DNA of 47,936 nucleotides from MGBC163016 sp910588905 (GCA_948616985.1 CAPGDO010000016.1:1-47936), one strand, 5' to 3'; shown: positions 1 through 8,487, numbered from the stretch's first letter. The notes: generated by a model from the sequence alone, not told the origin. Numbers and translations are program-made.

Positions 1-164
1 ATGTTCAAGAGCACCTCCGTCCCCCGATAGTGCTCCTTCCATCCATGCTGGTTGCCGCACCCATGCACTTGGCTTATGGTCATGCCGCTTGCATCGATGG
101 CGATCAGGGCATCCTTCACCGCTTCCATCTTCTCTGGACGCACGATGGCGATGATCCTCTTCAT
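1..164 (-). CDS. glnK: PII nitrogen regulatory protein, 5' part (runs off the window)
   Basis: The first 54 codons of a PII signal-transduction protein, cut by the left edge. It begins MKRIIAIVRPEKMEAV, the usual PII first strand and helix. PII trimers bind ATP, ADP and 2-oxoglutarate and plug AmtB-type ammonium channels through the T-loop. The visible T-loop base reads WKEHYRGTEVLLN: the position usually held by the uridylylated or adenylylated tyrosine (Tyr-51) is Val. The ATG lies 12 bases after the amtB stop codon, and its AGGAGGAGG ribosome site overlaps that stop, so the pair is one amtB-PII unit as in most bacteria. Only the N-terminal half is visible. Confidence 0.9.
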   Translation of the reverse strand, partial: MKRIIAIVRPEKMEAVKDALIAIDASGMTISQVHGCGNQHGWKEHYRGTEVLLN

Positions 165-176
165 GGTGTCCTCCTC

Positions 177-1445
177 CTAGTCCAATCCGATATAGGCCGG
201 ATATGCCGATTCACCGTGCTCTGAGATATCCAATCCGAGCGCTTCGGCCTCATCGCTCACTCGCAAGCTCCCCTTGTAGCATGCCTTCAGGACCAGCCCG
301 ATGATGACGTCTAGCACCCCTACGAATGCGATGGTGACGACGATGCCCAGGATCTGCGCCCCCAACAGCGTCAGGTCCCCGGTATAGATGAGCCCACCGG
401 ATCCCGTCCACGAGAGCTCCGGCACGCAGAAGATGCCGGTGAGGATGCCGCCGAGGATCCCGCCGACGCAATGGCAACCGAAGGCATCCAAGGCGTCGTC
501 ATAGCCGAAGAGCCTCTTGGCATGGGAGATGGCCAGATAGCAGACGGGTGACGCGAACAGGCCCATGAGAAGGGCTGCCCACGGCTCCACAAAGCCTGCA
601 GCTGGAGTGATTACCACAAGGCCAGCCACGAGCCCCGTACAAGCCCCGATGAGCGTCGGCTTCTTGACGATGATGCGCTCCACGATCATCCATGAGACGA
701 TGCCCGCGCCAGATGCGCACACCGTGTTCACCAAAGCGAGCGCAGCCACCCCGTCAGGGGCGAAGGCGCTGCCTGCATTGAAGCCGAACCAGCCGAACCA
801 CAGAAGCGCTGCTCCTAAGGCGACGAAGGGCACGTTATGCGGACGATAGCTCATGGCGCCGAAGCCCTTGCGCTTGCCACAGAGGATGCAGAGGATGAGC
901 GCTGTGAGGCCGCTGGATATATGGACGACATCGCCGCCAGCGAAGTCGAGGGCGCCGATCATACCACCGATGAGCGAAGCTTCCCCACCCCAGACCATGT
1001 GCGCCAGGACCGGATACACCAGGATCGTCCAGAGGAACAGGAATGCCACCACAGCGCCGAATCTCATCCTCCCGGCAACGCCGCCCGTGATGATCGCCGT
1101 GGTGATCATGCAGAAAGCCATCTGGAACACCACATCGATGAGCTGCGGATACGTACCCGTGGGTTGTTCATCGGCTTCGATCAGTGCGAACTCCGTGCTC
1201 CCCATGAGCATGAGCTGGTCGAACCCACCGAACAACGGATCATCCCCGCTGCCTCCATAGGCGATGGACCAGCCGATCATCGTCCACGTGATAGCCGCTA
1301 TCCCGATGGCAGCGAACACCATGATCATCGTATTCCCCACGTTCTTTCGCCTTGACAGGCCACCGTAGAAGAACGCGAGCCCCGGCGTCATGAGCAGCAC
1401 GAGCATGACGCACAGCATCATGAATGCTGATATACCCTCCTCCAT
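177..1445 (-). CDS. amtB: Ammonium transporter, Amt family
   Basis: A 422-residue inner-membrane ammonium channel with about 11 hydrophobic segments. The N-terminal signature AFFYGGLSRRKNV and the twin pore histidines (about His175 in VVHISSG and His325 in HCVGGILGG) are present, so it should be functional. It imports ammonium at low concentration, and trimeric PII normally blocks it. The ATG follows a GGAGGAAGG ribosome site. The PII gene follows directly, as expected. The gene starts its own unit: 145 bases separate it from the dxs stop. Confidence 0.95.
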   Translation of the reverse strand: MEEGISAFMMLCVMLVLLMTPGLAFFYGGLSRRKNVGNTMIMVFAAIGIAAITWTMIGWSIAYGGSGDDPLFGGFDQLMLMGSTEFALIEADEQPTGTYPQLIDVVFQMAFCMITTAIITGGVAGRMRFGAVVAFLFLWTILVYPVLAHMVWGGEASLIGGMIGALDFAGGDVVHISSGLTALILCILCGKRKGFGAMSYRPHNVPFVALGAALLWFGWFGFNAGSAFAPDGVAALALVNTVCASGAGIVSWMIVERIIVKKPTLIGACTGLVAGLVVITPAAGFVEPWAALLMGLFASPVCYLAISHAKRLFGYDDALDAFGCHCVGGILGGILTGIFCVPELSWTGSGGLIYTGDLTLLGAQILGIVVTIAFVGVLDVIIGLVLKACYKGSLRVSDEAEALGLDISEHGESAYPAYIGLD

Positions 1446-1590
1446 CTCTTTCCCTTCCTCCCCATAAGACCAGTTCCGCAGATGATGGTCTCAGAACAGC
1501 AGCGGGGAAGAGGACGAGCGAGCGCGAATTAATGCACCTGAGCGAAGGTGTTAACCCCAGTGAAGCCTACCGTTCATGAGCTTGTAACAG
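1446..1590 (-). promoter_or_regulatory. amtB upstream region
   Basis: The gap between the dxs stop and amtB must hold the amtB promoter unless dxs reads through. Read on the minus strand it contains TTAACA, 16-17 bases before a weak TTAATT/TAATTC, plus a small CACCT/AGGTG stem near 1540. Neither is a convincing promoter or terminator. A nitrogen-responsive operator would be expected here, but I cannot identify one with confidence. Confidence 0.3.
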
Positions 1591-3468
1591 CTACAGGAGA
1601 TCGCGCACGGCTGCGCAGATCGAAGGGGCGTCCAGCCCGGCATCCTCAAGGAGCAGCGAGGTGTCCCCTTGCATGGCGAAGCTATCAGGCAATCCGAGCG
1701 TCTTGACCCGTGGCGTGAGCCCTTCAGCTGCCAACAGCTCGAGCACGCCCGAACCGGCACCGCCGATGACGGAACCCTCTTCAAGGGTGATGACAGCACC
1801 GCACGCAGCAGCTTCGCGCACGACCTCAGCATCGATGGGCTTGGCCCAGCGCATGTCATAGACCGCGCAGGCGATCCCTTCTCGGGCAAGCTCCTCTGCT
1901 GCCATGAGAGCTGCCCGCACAGGGCGCCCCCAGGCGAGCAACGCTGCGTCCGCGCCTTTACGCACCTTGAGCGCACGCCCGACATCCAGCAGCTGCGCCT
2001 CTCCCGTCCCGGGCGCATCAGCGCAGCCGCGAGGATAGCGAATGGAAACAGGACCTTCGAGCCTGAGCGCCGTATGCACAGCACTTCTCAGCTCATCCGC
2101 ATCCGAGGGAACCAGGACCCGCATGGAGGGGATGAGCCGCATGAAGGCTATATCGAAGGCACCATGATGAGTGGGGCCATCATCGCCCACAAGCCCAGCC
2201 CGGTCCAAGGCGAAGATCACATCACGCTTCGCAAGGGCCACGTCTATGACCACCTGGTCCAACGCCCGCTGCATGAAGGTGGAATAGATGGCTACCACCG
2301 GCTTCAGCCCCGCTGCTGCCAGGCCGGAAGCCATGCCCACCGCTTGCTCCTCGGCGATGCCCACATCGATGAATCGCTCAGGAAAGCGCTCGTGGAACGG
2401 CCGCAGACCCGTTCCTTCCTCCATGGCTGCAGTGATGGCCACGATGCGCTCATCGGCCTCTGCCTCCTGGACGAGAGCGCTTCCGAAGACATCCGTGAAC
2501 TTCGGTCCGGGAGCAGGCTTGGGATACGTCTCTCCGGTTGCAGGATTGTAGGGGCTGATGCCATGGAAACGGACGGGGTCCGCCTCGGCCGGTCCATAGC
2601 CTGCCCCTTTCTTGGTGACTGCGTGGATGAGCACGGGGCAATCCATAGGGAGCACCAGCTGGAGCATCTCCTGCATCTCAGCGATGCTGTTGCCGTTGAT
2701 AGGCGGTGTGCAGACGATGCCCAACTGCTCATAGATCATGGAATCCGGAAGGAACATGTGCTTCGTGGAATCCTTCATGCGCCGCCCGAGCTCCACGAAG
2801 GCGTTGCTCACCCGCCCTCCATGCTCCATCCTCTCCTGGATGAAGTCCCGGGTCTGACGGTAGCCGCGGGTGGAGCGGACATTGCCCAGATGACGCATGA
2901 GGGCGCCTACATTCCGGGAGATGGACATCTCGTTGTCATTCAGGATGATGACCATGGGCAGCTGCTGGCTGCCGATGTAGTTCAAGGCCTCGAAGGCCAT
3001 GCCCCCGGCCAGGGCAGCATCGCCGATGATAGCCACTACCCGCTCAGAAGAACCCGTGAGCACCTTCGCCTTCGCGAAACCAGATGCCACCGAGAGGGAA
3101 TCCGAGGCATGGCCGGAGGGATGCGTATCGAAGGGGCTCTCTGAGGGTTTCGGGAAACCTGAGAGGCCACCGTAGGCACGGAGGCTGTCGAAGGCACCGA
3201 GACGTCCTGTCACGAGCTTATGGGCATAGGACTGATGGCCCACATCGAAGACGAGCTTGTCTTCCGGGGCATCCAACACGCTATGACAGGCCAAGATGAT
3301 CTCGACTGCCCCGAGAGAAGAAGCCACATGCCCCCCGGTCTTGGAGGTGGTGGCTATGATCTGCTGACGGATCTCTCCCGCCAGGATCCCTAACTCCTCA
3401 ACGCCCAACAGGTGGAGGTCTTGGGGGCTAGAGATGCAATCCAGTATGCGCTTATCGGCTGGTCTCAT
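1591..3468 (-). CDS. dxs: 1-deoxy-D-xylulose-5-phosphate synthase
   Basis: Makes 1-deoxyxylulose 5-phosphate from pyruvate and glyceraldehyde 3-phosphate, the first step of the MEP isoprenoid pathway, using thiamine diphosphate. About 625 residues, normal for the family. Visible motifs are GHQSYAHKLVTGR, the cofactor-binding GDAALAGGMAFEALN with NDNEMSISRNVG, the catalytic-Glu stretch DVGIAEEQAVGMASG and the C-terminal transketolase domains. The GDA in place of GDG is a common variant. I chose the ATG at 3468, with GAGG upstream. It overlaps the end of xseB by 17 bases. A TTG nine codons upstream has no better ribosome site. Last gene of the run from the carboxylase pair. Confidence 0.95.
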   Translation of the reverse strand: MRPADKRILDCISSPQDLHLLGVEELGILAGEIRQQIIATTSKTGGHVASSLGAVEIILACHSVLDAPEDKLVFDVGHQSYAHKLVTGRLGAFDSLRAYGGLSGFPKPSESPFDTHPSGHASDSLSVASGFAKAKVLTGSSERVVAIIGDAALAGGMAFEALNYIGSQQLPMVIILNDNEMSISRNVGALMRHLGNVRSTRGYRQTRDFIQERMEHGGRVSNAFVELGRRMKDSTKHMFLPDSMIYEQLGIVCTPPINGNSIAEMQEMLQLVLPMDCPVLIHAVTKKGAGYGPAEADPVRFHGISPYNPATGETYPKPAPGPKFTDVFGSALVQEAEADERIVAITAAMEEGTGLRPFHERFPERFIDVGIAEEQAVGMASGLAAAGLKPVVAIYSTFMQRALDQVVIDVALAKRDVIFALDRAGLVGDDGPTHHGAFDIAFMRLIPSMRVLVPSDADELRSAVHTALRLEGPVSIRYPRGCADAPGTGEAQLLDVGRALKVRKGADAALLAWGRPVRAALMAAEELAREGIACAVYDMRWAKPIDAEVVREAAACGAVITLEEGSVIGGAGSGVLELLAAEGLTPRVKTLGLPDSFAMQGDTSLLLEDAGLDAPSICAAVRDLL

Positions 3469-3715
3469 CTTCTTGCCTCGGCTCACTGGCCTCAACAGGC
3501 ATGTCTTGAGAGGGCTCCTCTGCCTCTGGTTCGGCAGAGGGCTCTTGGGCGTCTGGCTGGATATCCTGTTCGCTTACCTCGCAGGCATGGAGTCCTAAGG
3601 TGACCGCCTCCTCGAAGAGCGCGAGTGCCTCATCCAAAGAGATGCTCTCATCTTCTACCTGAGAGGCTATCTCCTCCAGCCGGGCTTTGGAATCATCGAA
3701 TGTCATGGTGCTCAT
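3452..3715 (-). CDS. xseB: Exodeoxyribonuclease VII small subunit
   Basis: An 87-residue protein. The first 50 residues (TFDDSKARLEEIASQVED, then DEALALFEEAVTLG) match the XseB helical hairpin, which binds in several copies to the large subunit XseA to form the single-strand exonuclease ExoVII. The last 35 or so residues form an acidic Pro/Glu-rich tail, probably disordered and not part of the core family. The ATG overlaps the nusB stop (ATGA), so translation is coupled. The usual partner xseA is not next to it nor anywhere in this window. Confidence 0.88.
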   Translation of the reverse strand: MSTMTFDDSKARLEEIASQVEDESISLDEALALFEEAVTLGLHACEVSEQDIQPDAQEPSAEPEAEEPSQDMPVEASEPRQEDETSR

Positions 3716-4170
3716 TGGCCATCCCCCTCTTGGCAGACCACCTCATCGGGCACCTCCGCCTCCATCTGACGAGCCACGCTGCCCAGCATCCCGTTGACGA
3801 ACTTAGGGGAGTCATCCTCACAGCCGAAGCACTTCGCCAGCTCGACCGCTTCGTTGATGGAAACGGAGATAGGCACTTCATCCACGTGGAGCATCTCGAA
3901 CAAGGCGATGCGGATGATGGTCACATCCATCAGCGGCATGCGCTCTAAGGTCCAGTTCTTCGCCAGGCGAGAGATGATGGCGTCTATCTCAGCGCCGCGT
4001 TCCTCTATCCCTGAGATCAACCGAAGAGAATAGTCTGTCAGTGGATGCTCCAGGCAATCCACCAGACCGTCCTTCAATAGATCGGCAGCGCTCATCTCCC
4101 GGATGGCAGCCGAATAGAGGACCTGAGCAGCGGCCCGGCGAGCCGCTGTCCTCTCATGCTTGCGCGCCAC
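3712..4170 (-). CDS. nusB: Transcription antitermination factor NusB
   Basis: A 152-residue all-helical RNA-binding protein that works with NusE (S10) on boxA of rRNA transcripts. Typical stretches are RRAAAQVLYSAAIREMS near the start, DVTIIRIALFEMLH in the middle and SVSINEAVELAKCFG with SPKFVNGMLGSV towards the end. Length is normal. It starts 6 bases after the Asp23 gene and overlaps xseB by four bases at its end, so it lies inside a tight operon. Confidence 0.95.
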   Translation of the reverse strand: MARKHERTAARRAAAQVLYSAAIREMSAADLLKDGLVDCLEHPLTDYSLRLISGIEERGAEIDAIISRLAKNWTLERMPLMDVTIIRIALFEMLHVDEVPISVSINEAVELAKCFGCEDDSPKFVNGMLGSVARQMEAEVPDEVVCQEGDGQ

Positions 4171-4176
4171 GGAAGG

Positions 4177-4533
4177 CTACCCTTGTGCCGGGAACTGGAT
4201 GCTGTCGATATAGATATCCACCCGGCTCACAGGGATGCCCACTTGCACCATGAGAGCATTCGCGATAGCCTCCCGGAGCTTCTCGGCCAGGTCTGGCAGC
4301 ACGAATCCGTAGTAGACGCTGATATGGAGCGCTACCTCCAGGTTGCCCTCCTCATCCCGGGATGTCTCTATCCCTGAGGTAGAAGGGCCCGCCGCGAACA
4401 TGGCCCGGATACCATTGGTGACCGGAGAGCCGATGCTGGCCACACCGTCGGTCTCAGAGACGGTGATGGAGATGATGGTGTCGATGACACCAGGGCCGAG
4501 CATCATGTTCTTCGACGAAGTAGCTTCCGTCAT
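4177..4533 (-). CDS. Asp23/Gls24 family envelope stress-like protein
   Basis: A 118-residue protein of the Asp23/Gls24 (DUF322) family. Visible family traits are the early stretch PGVIDTIISITVSETDGV, the central VALHISVYYGFVLPDLAEKLREA and the C-terminal VSRVDIYIDSIQF. Members in Gram-positives are membrane-associated or alkaline-shock proteins of poorly known function. Members placed between accC and nusB are common in Gram-positive genomes, and this copy has that context. It overlaps accC by four bases (ATGA) and is followed 6 bases later by nusB. Confidence 0.88.
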   Translation of the reverse strand: MTEATSSKNMMLGPGVIDTIISITVSETDGVASIGSPVTNGIRAMFAAGPSTSGIETSRDEEGNLEVALHISVYYGFVLPDLAEKLREAIANALMVQVGIPVSRVDIYIDSIQFPAQG

Positions 4534-5885
4534 AGCAAGTCTCCCATCTGGGTTTCGATGAAATCAGTGGTGGCATCCCCCGCCACGAAGACGGCATCAT
4601 CCAGCACGCGCTTATGGAACGGGATGGTGGTGGCCACTCCCTCGATCTGGAATTCATCCAAGGCCCGCTTGGCCCGGGCGATGGCTTCCGCCCTGTCTTG
4701 GCCATGGACGATCACCTTGGCCAAGAGCGAATCGTAGTAGGGGGATATCTTGGACCCCTCTTCCACGAACGTCTCCACCCGCACTCCAGGGCCTGCCGGA
4801 AGGCGGAACCGGGTGACCGTACCCGGCGAAGGCCGGAAGGAGTGGTCAGGGTCCTCAGCGTTGATGCGCATCTCTATGGCGTGACCCTCGGGAGTGAACG
4901 GAGCGCGCTCGGCGCAGCTGATGGGCTCACCCGCTGCGATGCGGATCTGCTCCTTGATGATATCCGTATTCGTGATCATCTCGGTGACAGGATGCTCCAC
5001 CTGAACGCGCGTATTCATCTCCATGAAATAGAAGTCGCCGCGCTCATCCAGGAGGAATTCGATGGTGCCCGCATTGCGGTAGTCCACCGCCCGCACAGCG
5101 CGGATGGCGGCCACCCCCATCTGACGCCGGGTGTCCTCATCCAAAGCAGGAGAGGGCGCCTCTTCGATGAGCTTCTGATGCCTGCGCTGGATGGAGCAGT
5201 CCCGCTCGCAGAGCGCGATGCGGTTCTCGAAATCATCTGCCAGCACCTGGATCTCAACGTGACGAGGCCTGAGCACCAGCTTCTCCAGATAGACGCCGTC
5301 GTCACCGAAGGCGGCAGCGGCTTCGGTGCGCGCAGCCTTGTACTGACTCTCCAGCTCTTCGGGCGTATGGGCTTCCCGCATGCCCTTACCGCCGCCACCG
5401 GCCGTAGCCTTGATGAGCACGGGATACCCCACAGCCTCAGCGAAGGCACGCGCCTCTTCCACGGTGTCACACAGACCATCGGAGCCGGGCACGGTGGGAA
5501 CACCGCAGGCGGTCATGGTCTTGCGGGCCGTGGCCTTGTCCCCCATCTTCTCGATGCACTCAGCCGAAGGGCCGATGAAGACGATGTCATTCTCTTCGCA
5601 AAGACGGGCGAACTCAGCGTTCTCAGCCAGGAAGCCATACCCGGGATGGATGGCCTCGGCCCCGGTGGCCTTGGCTGCCTCGATGATGTTGCCCATCTGA
5701 AGGTAGCTCTGGGTAGAAGGCGCTGGACCGATGCAGACCGCCTCATCTGCATAGCGGACGGGCAGGGTGTCGGCGTCTTCGGTGGAATAGACCGCGACCG
5801 TCTTCACACCCAGCTCCCGAGCGGCGCGCATGACGCGCAGCGCTACCTCGCCCCGATTCGCAACGAGTATCTTCTGGAACATCAT
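4530..5885 (-). CDS. accC: Biotin carboxylase subunit (AccC/PycA type)
   Basis: A 451-residue ATP-grasp enzyme that carboxylates biotin on a carrier protein using ATP and bicarbonate. Visible motifs are the N-terminal KILVANRGEVALRVMRAA, the glycine-rich ATP loop KATAGGGGKGM, KLIEEAPSPAL, and EMNTRVQVEHPVTEMI with catalytic Glu and Arg. Length equals stand-alone AccC. It overlaps the end of the carboxyltransferase-biotin carrier gene by four bases, so the two surely form one complex. From the partner I infer a pyruvate carboxylase-type role rather than acetyl-CoA carboxylase. A shared role in fatty-acid synthesis cannot be excluded. Confidence 0.93.
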   Translation of the reverse strand: MMFQKILVANRGEVALRVMRAARELGVKTVAVYSTEDADTLPVRYADEAVCIGPAPSTQSYLQMGNIIEAAKATGAEAIHPGYGFLAENAEFARLCEENDIVFIGPSAECIEKMGDKATARKTMTACGVPTVPGSDGLCDTVEEARAFAEAVGYPVLIKATAGGGGKGMREAHTPEELESQYKAARTEAAAAFGDDGVYLEKLVLRPRHVEIQVLADDFENRIALCERDCSIQRRHQKLIEEAPSPALDEDTRRQMGVAAIRAVRAVDYRNAGTIEFLLDERGDFYFMEMNTRVQVEHPVTEMITNTDIIKEQIRIAAGEPISCAERAPFTPEGHAIEMRINAEDPDHSFRPSPGTVTRFRLPAGPGVRVETFVEEGSKISPYYDSLLAKVIVHGQDRAEAIARAKRALDEFQIEGVATTIPFHKRVLDDAVFVAGDATTDFIETQMGDLL

Positions 5886-7768
5886 GCCTGCTCCGGGGGA
5901 ATGGTCTTAGCCTGATCATGGGGCTCGATGTAGAAGAGCACCGTGCCGAACTCCACGGGCGTGGCATCCTCAAGGCACACCTCGCGCACGGTACCCATCT
6001 CTTCGGCGGTGATCTCGTTCATGAGCTTCATGGCCTCTACGATGCAGAGGGTCTCGCCAGCAGCCACTTCGTCCCCTACCTTGACGAAGGGGGGCTCTCC
6101 GGGAGCCGGGGCCTCATAGTAGGTACCCACCATAGGTGCCGTGACCTTGTACCAGGTGGAAGGATGCTCTGCCTCTTCGGCGGGAGCAGCCGGAGCCGCC
6201 TGAGCTGCGGGAGCCGCTGCCGCAGGAGCAGCCGGCACTGCGGCCGCCTGGACCGGAACACCCTCGCCGGGCATGCGGATGGCTACGCGTACGCCCTCTT
6301 CCTCTACGACGATCTCTCCCACGCCGCTCTCTTGGGCCAGCTCTGCCAGCTGCCTGATCTGGTTGATGTCCACGTAATCGTCCTCCTTGGTATCCGAAGA
6401 CTCCTGTTCCAACATGAAATCGACACGTTCGGATGTGCGATGCTTGCTCAGATAGGTGCGCGCCTCATTGGGGAAGAGCGCGTACATGAGCACGTCCTCT
6501 TCGCTATGGGCGAGATCGCCTATCTCTTCGGCCACCTGCTCATAGGTAGTGGTAGCCAGCGTGCCCGGAGCCACGTCCGGGTCGAGGATCTCTTGACCAT
6601 CAGTCACCTTCGCCACGATGGCGGGATCCATGCGACCGGGAGCCTTCCCATAGAAGCCGCAGATGTAATCCTTCATCTCCTTGCTGATGACGCTCCAACG
6701 CTTGCCCGTGAGCACGTTGAAGACCGCCTGAGTGCCCACGATCTGGGACAAGGGCGTGACCAGCGGCGGATAGCCCACCTCTGCCCGCACCTTCGGGATC
6801 TCCGCCATCACCTCAGGGAGGCGATCCCGGGCCTTCTGGACTTCCAGCTGGCTCATGAGGTTGCTCATCATGCCGCCGGGTACCTGATGGGAGAAGACCT
6901 TCATGTGGGTGAGCGAGGAGACGCCGCGCTTGTAATGGCCGCGCTTGCGCATCTCCTCCCAGTATTCGGATATCTCGAAGAGCAGGTCAAGATCGAGACC
7001 GGTGTCATAGCGGCTCTCCTGGAAGGCGGCCACGATCATCTCCACCGCCGGGTGGGAGTTGCCGAAGGCCAGCGGCGCATGGGCCGTATCCGCGATGGCC
7101 GCCCCGGCTTCTGCCGCCTTGATGATGTTGGCCGGAGCCATGCCGCCTACGTAATGGCAATGGATGTGCACTGGCAGGCCCACTTCAGCGTTGAAGGCCT
7201 TCACCATGCGCTCCGTGCGGTAGGGGGTGAGCATGCCCGCCATGTCCTTGATGGCGATGCTGTCCGCCCCCAGATCCTTCAGGGCCTGGCCGTATTCCAG
7301 GAAGCTGTCCAGGGTGTGGACAGGAGATATGGTGTAGGAGATGGCTCCTTCGAAGTGAGCACCGCATTCCCTGATGGCCTCGGCATTGTCGACCACGTTG
7401 CGGATGTCATTCAGAGCATCGAACACACGGAAGACCTCGATGCCATTGCGATGAGCCGCCTGGATGAAGTGGAACACGATATCCCGGGAGTAATGCTTGT
7501 ACCCCACCAGATTCTGCCCACGAGAGAGCATGGACAGCGGTGTGTTCGGCGTATTGGCCTTGATGGAGCGCAGCCGCTCCCAGGGATTCTCATCCAGGAA
7601 GCGCAAGCAGGAATCGAACGTGGCGCCGCCCCAGGCTTCGATGGCCCAGTAACCCACCTTATCCATCTTGGGGAGGATGGGGAGCATCTCGCCTATCTGC
7701 ATGCGCGTGGCCCAAAGGCTCTGCTGGCCGTCACGGATGGTGGTATCCATTATCTGAAGTCTGGCCAC
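5882..7768 (-). CDS. pycB: Carboxyltransferase-biotin carrier fusion (pyruvate carboxylase subunit B type)
   Basis: A 628-residue two-part protein. The first 450 or so residues are an OadA/PycB carboxyltransferase barrel: MARLQIMDTTIRDGQQSLWA, the carboxy-lysine stretch SIAIKDMAGML and the metal-binding HIHCHYVGGMAP. The last 160 look like a whole AccB: an INQIRQLAELAQESGVGEI helix, an Ala/Pro linker at about 505-535, and a biotinyl domain with VEAMKLMNEI (biotin lysine about Lys581). Start is GTG with GGAGG upstream. With the adjacent AccC it should convert pyruvate to oxaloacetate. No membrane OadB or OadG is present, so a sodium-pumping oxaloacetate decarboxylase is unlikely. Transcarboxylase is an alternative. 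Confidence 0.88.
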   Translation of the reverse strand: MARLQIMDTTIRDGQQSLWATRMQIGEMLPILPKMDKVGYWAIEAWGGATFDSCLRFLDENPWERLRSIKANTPNTPLSMLSRGQNLVGYKHYSRDIVFHFIQAAHRNGIEVFRVFDALNDIRNVVDNAEAIRECGAHFEGAISYTISPVHTLDSFLEYGQALKDLGADSIAIKDMAGMLTPYRTERMVKAFNAEVGLPVHIHCHYVGGMAPANIIKAAEAGAAIADTAHAPLAFGNSHPAVEMIVAAFQESRYDTGLDLDLLFEISEYWEEMRKRGHYKRGVSSLTHMKVFSHQVPGGMMSNLMSQLEVQKARDRLPEVMAEIPKVRAEVGYPPLVTPLSQIVGTQAVFNVLTGKRWSVISKEMKDYICGFYGKAPGRMDPAIVAKVTDGQEILDPDVAPGTLATTTYEQVAEEIGDLAHSEEDVLMYALFPNEARTYLSKHRTSERVDFMLEQESSDTKEDDYVDINQIRQLAELAQESGVGEIVVEEEGVRVAIRMPGEGVPVQAAAVPAAPAAAAPAAQAAPAAPAEEAEHPSTWYKVTAPMVGTYYEAPAPGEPPFVKVGDEVAAGETLCIVEAMKLMNEITAEEMGTVREVCLEDATPVEFGTVLFYIEPHDQAKTIPPEQA

Positions 7769-7821
7769 AGGCGCACCTCCTTCATTCGCGTATCAAAGAA
7801 CCCTTCTGTTTCGAACGTCCC

Positions 7822-7850
7822 ATTATAGAGGAAAGGACACCGGTCCGAGA
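7822..7850 (-). promoter_or_regulatory. Promoter for the pycB-accC-...-dxs run
   Basis: A perfect minus-strand TATAAT at 7822-7827 lies about 55 bases before the GTG of pycB. The -35 region 17-18 bases upstream (TCTCGG) is a poor match and falls inside the efp terminator hairpin, so the promoter and terminator physically overlap. Confidence 0.5.
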
Positions 7851-7862
7851 GCCAGTGTCCTT
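7833..7862 (-). terminator. Intrinsic terminator after efp
   Basis: An 8-bp perfect stem, AAGGACAC at 7833-7840 and GTGTCCTT at 7855-7862, with a 14-base loop. On the minus strand it is followed by a short T-rich run (TTTCCTCT). It lies 23 bases after the efp stop. Confidence 0.7.
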
Positions 7863-7885
7863 GAACGGCTTGATGTCAGATCAGG

Positions 7886-8449
7886 TTAGACGCGCTTGAT
7901 GAACCGCCCGTCGCGGGTATCCATCTGGAGCACATCCCCTATCTCGATGAACGTGGGCACCTGCACCTCTATGCCCGTCTCCAGGGTAGCGGGCTTGGTG
8001 GTGGAGGTAGCGGTGTCTCCCTTGAAGCCTGGCTCGGTGTGGGTGACCTCCAGTTCGACGAACATGGGCGGCTCGATGGAGATGAGCTCATCCCCTGCGT
8101 AGAGCAGGGAAGCCTCGTCGTTCTCCTTCAGCCACTTCGCAGCCTCACCCACTGTAGCGGCCGGGATGGACATCTGCTCGTAGGTGTCATTGTCCATGAA
8201 ATAGAAGTCAGAGCCATCGTTGTAGAGGTACTGCATCTTCTTCGTCTCCAGGCGGACGGAGTCGAACTTGGTACCGGAATTGAACGTGTAATCCACCACG
8301 CGACCGGTCTTGATGTCCTTGAGCTTCGTGCGAACGAAGGCGCCACCCTTGCCGGGCTTCACATGCTGGAACTCAACGATGGTGCACATCTTGCCATTAT
8401 TGACGATGCACATGCCGTTCCTGAAATCTGCTGTAGATACGCTTGCCAC
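7886..8449 (-). CDS. efp: Translation elongation factor P
   Basis: A 187-residue EF-P with KOW-like, OB and C-terminal OB domains, which relieves ribosome stalling at polyproline. The tip loop reads VKPGKGGAF, so a lysine (about Lys34) sits at the position modified in some bacteria. No EpmA-type modification enzyme is encoded here. I chose the GTG at 8449 because AAAGGA lies 8 bases upstream and the start of transcription inferred from the promoter fits it. The ATG at 8470 has no ribosome site and would leave almost no leader. The protein then begins (M)ASVSTADFRNG, normal for EF-P. Confidence 0.94.
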   Translation of the reverse strand: MASVSTADFRNGMCIVNNGKMCTIVEFQHVKPGKGGAFVRTKLKDIKTGRVVDYTFNSGTKFDSVRLETKKMQYLYNDGSDFYFMDNDTYEQMSIPAATVGEAAKWLKENDEASLLYAGDELISIEPPMFVELEVTHTEPGFKGDTATSTTKPATLETGIEVQVPTFIEIGDVLQMDTRDGRFIKRV

Positions 8450-8487
8450 TTGCTTATTCCTTTCGACCATGCTTGGATGTGGTTCTC

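Noticed and set aside
1446..1590. GlnR-like operator upstream of amtB
   Set aside because: A GTTAC...GAAC pair occurs after the dxs stop, but the spacing is off by one, the second half is incomplete, and nothing similar is clear before glnA.
1591..3468. Loss of the thiamine-binding GDG motif in Dxs (GDA seen)
   Set aside because: GDA/GDAS is a common variant in working Dxs proteins, and all other motifs are intact.
5882..7768. Sodium-pumping oxaloacetate decarboxylase
   Set aside because: No OadB or OadG membrane subunit is adjacent, and a biotin carboxylase gene is, which favours a pyruvate carboxylase-type enzyme.
5918..7828. Very long plus-strand open frames opposite pycB, secA and polA (for example 17303-20008 and 30068-32935)
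   Set aside because: They are antisense frames of GC-rich, clearly recognised genes, have His/Leu/Gly-biased composition and no family motifs.
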